Below, piece by piece: positions 1 to 8,937 of a stretch of DNA of 64,000 bases. The notes below the pieces were generated by a model, which searched no databases, had not been told where the DNA came from, and saw nothing but the letters and a program-made list of their open reading frames with translations. Positions within the stretch are counted from its first letter, which is position 1, and the number at the start of each line of letters is the position of its first letter. The stretch is from Beroe forskalii (taxonomy: Eukaryota > Ctenophora > Nuda > Beroida > Beroidae): NCBI GenBank assembly GCA_011033025.1, contig WFMF01000060.1:62001-126000 (forward strand), written 5' to 3'. The translations under genes and the position numbers were made by a program.

Positions 1-77
1 TTTCCAGCTCCGACCTCTCGGACTCCGCCGAGGCGCAGGCGGTGGTGGTCGTACCGAACGGAAACTCCGAGCTATAA
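1..77 (+). CDS. C-terminal end of an unidentified protein (partial)
   Basis: Reading from base 3, the frame is open for 24 codons and stops at TAA 75-77. It ends in a run of valines followed by PNGNSEL. The stretch is GC-rich with C/G-ending codons, like the true exons elsewhere in the window, and composition drops to AT-rich soon after the stop. The protein starts outside the window, so no function can be given. The final residues do not form a PDZ-ligand consensus I would rely on. Chance openness over 24 codons is possible; the codon bias is the main support. Confidence 0.4.
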   Translation, partial: SSSDLSDSAEAQAVVVVPNGNSEL

Positions 78-1408
78 CTACACGCGACGTCACCTCGTCA
101 TCTACAATTATACTCATATTACTACTTCCTCTCTCTCTTTCCACAGAGTGCCTGGGTTACCATAGCAACCAGCACACATAGCAACCGCGCGCACACATAG
201 CAACGGCGCGCGCGCGTGTTGCTCGTGTTTGTGTGTGTAAGGACCGGTAAGGGATGTTTGATAGCAGACAGTGATCAGATATAATACGCAGCGGTGTGTG
301 TTTGTGTGTCCACGTGTGTATGCACCTTCGTTTTCATGAGCTGAATGTTGTTACGATTTGTTGTGCGCTGCTGAAACTAAAGGCTTGACACTTGAAAAAG
401 GCGGTTCAACGTCATCAATTTACTGTGTTGTACTATGATAATGACGTCATCTTAACTGCCTATTTCTCGTGTGAGTATACTAGTGAACTTCGTTACATTG
501 TTCGTCCCCGACACCCACGGGGAACTGATTGCAGCTGAGCTTATGTTTAAATGTGCTGCGTGTTTAAATAATAGTAACATTTGTTGTTATGATTATTTTT
601 TGAATTGTTTCTTAAGAACATTTAATTATACTAATTCCTTACCACCCGCTTTTCCACCAGTTCTCATCAAATTATCAATTATTATTGTTAGCGTTATTCA
701 GCTTCAAGGCAAGTTATCAATATATCTACACATATTTTGAACTCTACAAGCTCACAAATGCACATGATGATTACAAATTAACATAATTGTTCTAATTTTA
801 GCCTGATTATATACTATTATTCGATGTTTACGATTTTGAGGCTATAATTAGGTTAATTAATTTGGTTAATTGCAGCTTGAAATTCTATATTTACGTTTTG
901 ATTCATTATTAGATGTATCATCTACTTTCTATTAAATTCGCAAGTTATATTCCAAGAATCGTGGTCACCAATCAGTATAAAATATCGCGTATAAAGGGCA
1001 CGGTACAACTTTGATACAAGTGGAACTAAAACACGGTTTTTTAAATTTCACAATAGGTTTTTTACTCACCAACAGATGTATACATTGAATTAAAAACACC
1101 GTTACCCGGTAGCCGGTAACACTTTCTTTTTTATTTACAGTTTATTTCACCAACGTACGATCATTTCACGTTCCGAAGAGATAACAATACCATGACATTT
1201 TGTTGATTTCTTGAAACATTGATGATACCGATAACTGTTCTTATAGGGGAATAATAAACTAAAGCAGTTGCTGTAAAATCGAATCACATATTTATATTGA
1301 GTGTTGCTTTTTGTAAGTACTTTCTTAGAAAAGTTTTTGACTGCGTTCCAATATTATTACCTGAAACCCGTTAGGAGTAGAACGCGCAAAGCGTGCTCGA
1401 TGCTGTAC
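78..1408. other. Intergenic / 3' flank without a recognisable gene
   Basis: After the stop there is about 220 bases of GC-rich sequence with TG/CG-alternating patches (around 170-310) and a short direct repeat of a CACATAGCAAC-type motif at 174-205. It then turns AT-rich. Short open frames here lack coding bias. I see no RNA gene. Confidence 0.5.
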
Positions 1409-2064
1409 ATGCAGCTGTGCAGTGCGCAGCTGTGCAGTGCGCAGCCGTGCAGTGCGCAGCTGTGCAGTGCGCAGCCGTGCAGTGCGCAGCTGTGCAGTGC
1501 GCAGCCGTGCAGTGCGCAGCTGTGCAGTGCGCAGCCGTGCAGTGCGCAGCTGTGCAGTGCGCAGCCGTGCAGTGCGCAGCTGTGCAGTGCGCAGCCTTGC
1601 AGTGCGCAGCTGTCCAGTACGCAGCCGTGCAGTGCGCAGCTGTGCAGTGCGCAGCTGTGCAGTGCGCAGCCGTGCAGTCCTTAGCTGTACAGTGTGCAGC
1701 CGTGCAGTCCTTAGCTGTGCAGTGCGCTGCTGTGCAGTGCGCAGCCGTGCAGTGCGCAGCCGTGCAGTATGCAGCTGTGCAGTGCGCAGCCGTGCAGTGC
1801 GCAGCTGTGCAGTGCGCAGCCGTGCAGTGCGCAGCTGTGCAGTGCGCAGCCTTGCAGTGCGCAGCTGTCCAGTACGCAGCCGTGCAGTGCGCAGCTGTGC
1901 AGTGCGCAGCTGTGCAGTGCGCAGCCGTGCAGTCCTTAGCTGTACAGTGTGCAGCCGTGCAGTCCTTAGCTGTGCAGTGCGCTGCTGTGCAGTGCGCAGC
2001 CGTGCAGTGCGCAGCCGTGCAGTATGCAGTGCGCAGCCGTGCAGTATGTAGCCGTGCAGCGCGC
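1409..2064. repeat. 15-bp satellite array, unit GTGCAGTGCGCAGCY
   Basis: About 43 head-to-tail copies of a 15-bp unit, mostly GTGCAGTGCGCAGC followed by C or T. The T variant creates CAGCTG across the unit junction. Because 15 is a multiple of 3 and the unit lacks stops in most frames, long open frames appear on both strands; these are artefacts of the repeat and not genes. A block of 17 units (255 bp) is itself duplicated (1591 onward and 1846 onward). Confidence 0.95.
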
Positions 2065-2436
2065 ACACGTGCAGTGTGCGTAAGTGCAGTGTGCGTAAGT
2101 GCAGTGCGTGCAGGCACTACTAGCGCGGCGCACACGTGCAGTGCAAACACGTGCAGCTGTGCAGTGCTGCAGCTGTGAATGTGCAGCGCCCACACGTGTA
2201 ATTGTACATTGCGCACACATGCAGATGAACAGTGCGCGCACGTGCAGCTGAACAATTCCCGCACGTGAAGCTGTACAGTGCATGAACGTGCAGCTGTTGC
2301 TAAACACGTATATCCCTGTTTGCGTTGCGCGCGGCGCACTTCCTCAAGGAAGCGCCGCGCGCGTACACACACCTATGCGGGCTTAGGAAGTGCAGCTGTA
2401 CAGTACAGTTGCACAATGAGCACTTACGTGCAGTAG
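2065..2436. repeat. Degenerate repeat junction with GC-rich dispersed element
   Basis: Decayed units rich in ACGTGCAG link the 15-bp and 19-bp arrays. Positions 2297-2388 hold a distinct GC-rich segment with an inverted GCGC core. It is nearly identical, in opposite orientation and with an internal deletion, to 48402-48468, so it is a dispersed repeat. Confidence 0.7.
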
Positions 2437-2670
2437 TGCAGCTGTACAGTGCACGTGTAGCTGTACAGTGCACGTGTAGCTGTAAAGTGCACGTGTAGCT
2501 GTACAGTGCACGTGTAGCTGTACAGTGCACGTGCATAGCTGTACAGTGCACGTGTAGCTGTACAGTGCACGTGTAGCTGTACAGTGCACGTGTAGCTGTA
2601 CAGTGCACGTGTAGCTGTACAGTGCACGTGTAGCTGTACAGTGCACGTGTAGCTGTACAGTGCACACACG
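2437..2670. repeat. 19-bp satellite array, unit CAGTGCACGTGTAGCTGTA
   Basis: About 12 copies of a 19-bp unit, each with a perfect CACGTG E-box inside the larger palindromic surround GTGCACGTG. One copy near 2530 is expanded by two bases. The array adjoins and shares sub-motifs with the 15-bp and 32-bp arrays, so the three probably arose from one ancestral sequence. Confidence 0.9.
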
Positions 2671-2689
2671 ACGCACCTGCAGCTACAGC

Positions 2690-3310
2690 TGCACAGTTCA
2701 CGCAAGACGCTGTGCACGTGCCTAGCTGCACAGTGCACGCAAGACGCTGTGCACGTGCAGCTGCACAGTGCACGCACACTGTGCACGTGCAGCTGCACAG
2801 TGCACGTGTAGCTGCACAGTGCACGCACACTGTGCACGTGCAGCTGCACAGTGCACGCACGCTGTGCACGAGCAGCTGCTCAGTGCACGCACGCTGTGCA
2901 CGTGCAGCTGCACAGTGCACGCACGCTGCAGCTGCATAGTGCGCGCACGCTGTGCACGTGCAGCTGCACAGTGACGCACGCTGTGCACGTGCAGCTGCAG
3001 TGCACGCACGCTGTGCACGTGCAGATGCACAGTGCACGCACGCTGTTCACGTGCAGCTGCACAGTCCACGCACGCTGTTCACGTGCAGCTGCACAGTCCA
3101 CGCACGCTGTTCACGTGCAGCTGCACAGTCCACGCACGCTGTGAACGTGCAGCTGCACAGTCCACGCACGCTGTGAACGTGCAGCTGCACAGTCCACGCA
3201 CGCTGTGAACGTGCAGCTACACAGTCCACGCACGCTGTGAACGTGCAGCTGAACAGCGCACGCAGGCTGTGCACCTGCAGCTGCACAGTGCACGCGCAGC
3301 TGCACATGCA
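2690..3310. repeat. 32-bp satellite array carrying CACGTG and CAGCTG E-boxes
   Basis: About 18 units with period 32 (for example CACGCACGCT at 3067 and again at 3099). Each typical unit carries CACGTG and CAGCTG a few bases apart. Variants are grouped along the array: units with TGTGCACGTG come first, then TGTTCACGTG, then TGTGAACGTG. That is the pattern expected from local unequal exchange. Decaying copies trail to about 3550. Confidence 0.92.
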
Positions 3311-4090
3311 TACAGGGCAAGTACGCTGTGCACAGTATACGGACGTCAAACACTGTGATGTGCACGTACAGAGCAAGTGCTCGTCGTGTGCATGCAGTTT
3401 ACAAATGCAGGCGCAATACTTATCCACAAACGTTGTTCAAATTATAGGTGCACGTACAGTTCATGTACCGTGTACGCGTACGCTGTGCAAATGCATGTGC
3501 AATATGCAAGACAGTGGCATGTGCACGTGTAGAATACGTGTGCATGTGTAGAGGACGACGTACATGTGTACGTGCAGAAGAAGCATGTGCCCTCGTGGCA
3601 TGTGCACTTGCCTAAAGACAGCAATTTTATTGAAACTGCCGTGTGAACAATACGATGCAATTAAATTATAACAAGCTGGGTGGGGTTTGGAAAATATACT
3701 AAGCCGTAAATAAATTGTTATTTGAGCACTTTAACACCTCATTAATATTTAATTTACTCCACCTGTCAGTGTCAGATATAACGGACAGTAGAATAGTAGA
3801 CTAATCAAATCGTAACATGTAAGACGGATCAAGTAAACTACGATCTCTTTGTTTCAGATGTCAGTAAGGGATCGCTCACATAATATTTGTTACTTGCTAA
3901 CAAAGAGGGCACCTGTTAACCTGTCAGCCTACGTAAACAAATCAAATGACTAGTGGGGGTTTAATCCACTGTTCGGCACACCACACACAAGACACCACCC
4001 CTATCACGTGTCCTAGCTCCCATCATGTGACCTATATTCACATCCATGGGACACATGCCACGTAAACCAGTAAACTATAAGACCTGGACT
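3311..4090. other. Decayed satellite edge and promoter-side spacer
   Basis: Positions 3311-3660 hold degraded GTGCA-rich remnants of the satellite. Positions 3661-4090 are unique AT-rich sequence leading to the protease promoter. No gene or RNA is visible. Confidence 0.5.
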
Positions 4091-4097
4091 CTAAGAG

Positions 4098-4130
4098 TAT
4101 AAACCACTTCATTCTCAGTCTCAATATTCT
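4098..4130 (+). promoter_or_regulatory. TATA box and initiator of the first protease gene
   Basis: TATAAA lies at 4098-4103, and a CTCAGTC initiator-like element lies about 25-28 bases downstream at 4124-4130. The coding ATG follows at 4156, giving a short 5' leader. The spacing matches a standard RNA polymerase II TATA/Inr core promoter. This is inferred from sequence only. Confidence 0.6.
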
Positions 4131-4155
4131 AATTGTTTTGTAGTAACAAGTTGAC

Positions 4156-5268
4156 ATGAAGCTCTTGGCTGGATTATTGTTGTTTGTTGCCCTGGTTTCT
4201 GCTCAGAGAGAGCTCCAAGACGACGATGACGATGCAGATCTGAAGGACGTTCATGTTCGACCGCAGTTTGCAAAGCATATCCGCAAATTCGCGGCAAGCA
4301 AGCAGCAGACCCGCACCAACGACGAAGTGAAGACACGGTACCGGAACTTTAAGAAAAGTGCTAGTCTGATCAAGGAACACAACAAGAAGGGTGCAAGCTT
4401 TAGAATGGGAGAGAACGAGTTTATGACGATGACCCGGGCTGAGATGAAGCTCCGAACAGGACTTGCTAATGTAACGGCCACCGTTCACAAGAGATCGCTG
4501 AGCTCCCGATCGCGACTACAGCTGCGGGAGACAGCCCCGGAGACCTACGATCATCGGGACTACGATCGAGTGAGTGATGTCCGGAATCAGGAGGACTGCG
4601 GGTCGTGTTGGGCCTTCGCTGCTACTAACCCTCTGGAAGCAGCCCTGGCTACTCTCTCAGGGAAACCAGCGGTACCGCTGTCTGTACAGCAGATCCTGTC
4701 CTGTACTTATGAGAAAGATGTCGACTACAACGGGTGCGATGGAGGGTGGTACCATGAGGCGTGGCAGAACATCCAGGAGAGTGGACATCTGGCTACAGAA
4801 GATGATTCTCCCTACCTCTCCCTCGACAATACCTGCGAATCTCCCGCTGAACTAGCCCGGATTCCTAACGCCTTCAAAGACTACACACTGGTAGGTTGGG
4901 ATAGAGTACCGAAGGGGGATGACTCCAAACTCCTGCTCTTTGCATCCAAACACGTACTAGCTGTAGCCGTAGACTCCCTGGGACTCTTCTTCTACTCTAA
5001 TGGACTATTCGAGGACCCCTGGTGTGCTAAGCCAGCCAATGTGGATCATGCGGTGACGATGGTGGGGTATGACAGAGATGCCTGGATCATCAAGAACAGT
5101 TGGGGTGAGGGGTGGGGTGAGGCGGGCTATGTGAGGATGAGTAGGAAGATGGAGAATCACTGTGGGGTGTCGGACTTTGCGTACTTCCCTCTAGTGGAGA
5201 AGAAGGAGAAAACTCCAGTGGAGGAGATAGATGAGAATGGAAACAAGAAGATTTGCTATTTCGAGTGA
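4156..5268 (+). CDS. Papain-family (C1A) cysteine protease, secreted/lysosomal, intronless
   Basis: A 370-residue zymogen. Residues 1-16 form a signal peptide. An acidic DDDDD stretch and a charged I29-like propeptide follow, with a GENEF segment resembling the GNFD motif. The mature domain begins near residue 125. The catalytic set is complete: oxyanion glutamine Q145, nucleophile C151 in CGSCWAF, H298 in VDHAV and N314 in IKNSWG. The GCDGGW segment of the family is present at about 183-188. C1A proteases hydrolyse peptide bonds in lysosomes, in the gut lumen or outside the cell. The C-terminal tail is rich in charged residues and ends in CYFE. No intron is needed from ATG to stop. AATAAA at 5318-5323 can serve as the poly(A) signal. 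Cathepsin subtype cannot be assigned; the spacing around the histidine differs from ordinary cathepsin L. Confidence 0.92.
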   Translation: MKLLAGLLLFVALVSAQRELQDDDDDADLKDVHVRPQFAKHIRKFAASKQQTRTNDEVKTRYRNFKKSASLIKEHNKKGASFRMGENEFMTMTRAEMKLRTGLANVTATVHKRSLSSRSRLQLRETAPETYDHRDYDRVSDVRNQEDCGSCWAFAATNPLEAALATLSGKPAVPLSVQQILSCTYEKDVDYNGCDGGWYHEAWQNIQESGHLATEDDSPYLSLDNTCESPAELARIPNAFKDYTLVGWDRVPKGDDSKLLLFASKHVLAVAVDSLGLFFYSNGLFEDPWCAKPANVDHAVTMVGYDRDAWIIKNSWGEGWGEAGYVRMSRKMENHCGVSDFAYFPLVEKKEKTPVEEIDENGNKKICYFE

Positions 5269-5470
5269 TCTCACATGTTAAAATTGCTAATTCTTAGTGC
5301 CATACCCTGCAGTACCTAATAAATTAAGCGGGGGGGGCAAGTGCGCATAAAAAGATAAAAAGAAGATTTGTTATTTCGAGTGATCTCACATGTTAAATTA
5401 ATTGATGAAAATGACTAATTTTTAGTTCCATACCCTGCAGTACCTTAAAATTAAATGAGCGGGGGGACAG
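5240..5470 (+). repeat. Tandem duplication of the protease gene 3' end
   Basis: The last codons, stop and 3' UTR (about 5243-5340) are repeated with about 115-bp offset at 5358-5470. The shared landmarks are AAGAAGATTTG, TTATTTCGAGTGATCTCACA, CATACCCTGCAGTACCT and a G-run. The second copy lies wholly downstream of the real stop and has small indels, so it is a non-functional duplicate of the terminal exon end. Confidence 0.85.
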
Positions 5471-6252
5471 TATCAATTTTCAAGGAAAAAAGTCACTGCC
5501 TATGGTACACTTAAAAAGCACCCTCCCATTCTACAAATTTGAATCAGATGTGGAAAATGGTCATTTTCTAAAATCTAAATGAATCAGTGCTTCAGTGGCA
5601 TTTCAATTATTTCATGAACAAAAACAATTAAGGAGAAAATCCAGGTCCATCCACTTAATTAGGCACCCCCAACCCGTATGCCTATTTCGACCCCCCCCGC
5701 CCATTAGCTACTGCCTAGTAGTGTGTTCATTTCAACTTTAGATTATCTTTAATATTGTTTACATCTTTAATTTACAGTTTATCAACTTCATAAGCGTTCC
5801 AATTTTGTGCTCTGTTATCTCTGTGCTTATCAGCACATTAACAGCAGCTTGTGTTGCGCTGTTACCTTGTGGTATGACTATCAATGAACGCGATTAAACA
5901 TTAAATGCCGCATGGAAATAGGAAAATCCGCATCATTTCGCTGCCAATAATTTGTAAATCTCCAAATCCGTACATCCTGATCCATGACACAAATCGTTAG
6001 CCGTAGCGCTTCAAATCATGTTCAGAGCGTACGCAATACAACATTTTTAACATGAAATTCATTTGACTGTCAAAAGTACACGGTCAGATATATCAATAGA
6101 TGTTCTGAAGTTATGAAACTGAAAATAGCATATTCTTAACTGCCAAGAGACTAAAATAAGTATACACTTTTCGCTGCGTTCGACTCGAAGTTTTTCCCGA
6201 AACACTTTGCTAATTGCTCCTGAAAGTTGATAATTTCCTATCTTTTCCTAAT
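5471..6252. other. Intergenic AT-rich spacer
   Basis: Contains a C-run near 5690 and no coding-like frame. The last part, up to the ATG at 6253, is presumably the promoter and leader of the RING gene. No convincing TATA box is seen. Confidence 0.4.
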
Positions 6253-7370
6253 ATGATTAGGGAGGATTTCGAATGTGGCATTTGCTTCGAGCTGCCCACT
6301 GACCCCAGGATTACCTCCTGCTGCGGACAGGTTCTCTGCGTTCCCTGCCACAACATGATACAGACCATCAGACCCTCCATGGCCAATTACCAGTGCCCTT
6401 ACTGCAGAGCTCCCCTCAGAACCTCGGAAAACAAGTTCGTTTCCCGGGTGGTGGGTAAGCTCAGGGATGGAGAATACCAGGACGCGGGAAATGCCCGCAC
6501 AGAGGGCAGGGCCGGATCAGGTAGGCAATGATCATTTCTTCACTCCACTTTCATATTTCAAAAAGTTTGGTGCCCCTCTATGCTTTAGCTCTGATGATGT
6601 CCAGAATCATTGAAATAGTTTACTGAATTGGCTTGGACAAATTGGACAATTAATTGAATGCCAGAATTGCACAATACACTGCACATAAGTAATGTAAATT
6701 ATCACCCTTATCAGCGGACAGTACCCTGACGCCAGGCAGTGGGCGCGGACACTCCCAAGAACGACGCCGGTGGAAAAGCGAGCCACGAGGGCGCTACAAA
6801 GGCGGAGAAGGCGGGGGCTGCACCAAGTCCTGGAGAGTGAATACGAGGGAAAGATGGCGCCGGAAGATCGGGGACACAGGCAAGTTCTACTGCGGCAACA
6901 TGCGGGGTACACACCAAGTGGGGGAGTGTTGTGCTGGGGAGTGTGGAGATTGGTGTGGTCCTGAGAGAGGGTGTAACTGCTGGCATTGCATGCGGAGTGA
7001 CCGAAACATCAGGGGGTTAGAGTGGGAGGAGCTGGTTAATAGGGAGGGACAGACAGCGAGGCGAGGGGAGAGTGGGATGTACTACTGTAATAGAGTGGTG
7101 GGAGCCAAGGAGAGCTGCCAAGGGAGGGAGGAGGAAGAGACTGAGGATTCAAATACAGAACAGATAGTACGAGATGTCGGAACGAGTGAGCTTGATGCCA
7201 GGTCTGATCTGCATGATGCCGGATCTGCAGATCTGGGTGAAGACGAGTTGCTTGCACTGGCTATCTCGCGAAGCTTGGAGATTGAAGCAGTAGGTATGAT
7301 GAGATGTACAGAGGATGCCCCCTGCCCGGCCTGCATCTGCCTTACTCTACACGCTGACGAGTACTTGTAA
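6253..7370 (+). CDS. RING finger protein with second Cys-rich domain and UIM (two exons)
   Basis: Exon 1 runs 6253-6520 and ends at a GTAGGC donor. Exon 2 opens at 6715 after CTTATCAG and stays in frame (phase 1). The first ATG of the frame is at 6253. Exon 1 encodes a RING-type zinc finger: CGIC, then CCGQVLCVPC, then CPYC, as in ubiquitin E3 ligases. Exon 2 encodes a basic linker, then a cysteine cluster (YCGNM, ECCAGECGDWCGP, GCNCWHC) resembling a second zinc-binding module. An acidic stretch follows, then a ubiquitin-interacting motif, GEDELLALAISRSLEIEA. The parts together suggest an E3 that also binds ubiquitin. The last 25 or so codons run into a minisatellite. A GT donor at about 7293 (TAGGTATG) could instead splice them out, so the C-terminus is uncertain. 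No named orthologue is recognised. Confidence 0.72.
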
Positions 7371-7612
7371 TATGGTGGAAGCAGACGAGTACTTGTAATA
7401 TGGTGGAAGCAGACGAGTTCTTGTAATATGGTGGAAGCAGGCGAGTACTTGTAATATGGTGGAAGCAGACGAGTTCTTGTAATATGGTGGAAGCAGACGA
7501 GTACTTGTAATATGGTGGAAGCAGACGAGTACTTGTAATAGGGTGGAAGCAGACGAGTTCTTGTAATATGGTGGAAGCAGACGAGTACTTGTAATATGGT
7601 GGAAGCAAAGCG
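7350..7612. repeat. 28-bp minisatellite at the 3' end of the RING gene
   Basis: About nine copies of a 28-bp unit beginning ACGAGTACTTGTAATATGG and ending in GGTGGAAGCAG. They differ mainly at one TAC/TTC position. Every unit contains TAA in the frame entering from the RING gene, so the first copy supplies its apparent stop codon. Confidence 0.92.
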
Positions 7613-8155
7613 TTACTCTCCACTGGATCTACCATTGATTGGGGACGGACTTCCACAATTAACCCGAACTGTTGCATTTGATTGCTGGCAGTATTATTAT
7701 CATTAACCTTATATGTGAGAACAAGTTCGAGAAACAATTATAGACTCGACAGACACCCCCTTTTATTGATCTCCCAGGTTAAATGAACTCTAATATGCTG
7801 ACTGTCATGGACAAGGGTTTTTGCCCCAAGTTCCAGTAGCCTACAAGCCACTGGTACTTACATTTGATATGGAACTGTGCAAGATCGTAGACCATTAATT
7901 AACAAGGTTCACCCTTCCTAAGTGCTCTGATCAGAGACAATGTTTTAGTTTTACGATTATGAGTCTGACATCTGTTGAAAATAACATTTCCTGTAAATTT
8001 GAAATCTTGACAAAGTGCACATTATGGTATTTAATTAACATATTATTTTTAATTTAATAATTTAGATTTCAAAAGCGAAGATGTGTTTTAAGTTGTAAAA
8101 TAAGTTCAAAAGCGCGAGATAAATTGCAAAGTTAAATGTTTTCTCCGCATCTCAT
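7613..8155. other. Intergenic spacer
   Basis: AT-rich unique sequence with no coding-like frame, RNA gene or repeat that I can support. Confidence 0.4.
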
Positions 8156-8158
8156 TAT

Positions 8159-8320
8159 GGGATCGTTCAAATATTACGTGATCAATTTTTGCCCGATTTT
8201 ATCCCCCTCCCCTCATAATCAAGTTTACAGTAGCTGTTTTTGTGACAATATTACATGTAATAACGCAATCATTCGAAAAGCCCCTCCCCCTTGGTAATTA
8301 CGTAATATATGAACGATCCC
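8159..8320. mobile_element. 162-bp MITE with GGGATCGTTC terminal inverted repeats
   Basis: Left end GGGATCGTTCAAATATTACG and right end its near-perfect reverse complement (one mismatch in 20). TAT flanks both sides (8156-8158 and 8321-8323) as a 3-bp target duplication. The interior has no coding capacity. A 3-bp T-A-rich duplication is compatible with PIF/Harbinger-like transposases, but the superfamily is inferred. Confidence 0.8.
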
Positions 8321-8544
8321 TATCATTGCCCAAGAATAATATCTAACAGATATTCTAAAATTATAACCATTCCTCTTTTTTTGAAATGGAATTTTAAAAG
8401 GTAAAGATAAATGAAATTAAATCTAAAATCAGCAGCAGTGAAATTAATAGCTTTTAAAGTTCAAACATTTCACTTTCTTGGGATTATTGTGATCGATCTC
8501 AAATCGCGACATGGAAATTACAAATTTCACTATTTTTATCAACA

Positions 8545-8726
8545 TGGGGTCGTTCGCATATCACGTGATCAATTTATTTTCAAACGATTTATGACCAATT
8601 TCATTTCCAGACTCCAACCCCTCCGTAATCGGAGGTTAACAGTGGCTACAAGTAACATGTAGTTTAATCATTTGAGTACCTCCTTTCTCCCCTGACCGGC
8701 TGATAACATAATATGTGAACGGCCCT
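8545..8726. mobile_element. Diverged relative of the GGGATCGTTC MITE
   Basis: Left end GGGGTCGTTCGCATATCACG. The right end, read on the minus strand, is AGGGCCGTTCACATATTATG. The layout and length (about 180 bp) match the element at 8159, with more divergence and no clear target duplication. A degraded right end of the same kind also appears near 23448-23502. Confidence 0.65.
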
Positions 8727-8937
8727 TCTCGGGAATAAAATCATAGTTCCCATAATTCTTAAATTTTATAGCTCAGCTCATAGAATTTTAACAAAGTTCA
8801 AATAATTCTTTTTACATTTTAAATATTAACATAAAACTTTAAAACAAATAAATTCTTCTCTCAATTAAAATGTTTATTTCAAATTAAAATGTCGAAACAG
8901 CAAAGCATGCACTTTTAAACGATCTTTATCAATTTAA

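Noticed and set aside
1301..3660. Long open frames in up to six frames encoding runs such as CSAQPCSAQL or CTAAHCTAAH.
   Set aside because: They are by-products of stop-free satellite units whose length is divisible by three; all frames are open at once and there is no non-repeat coding sequence.
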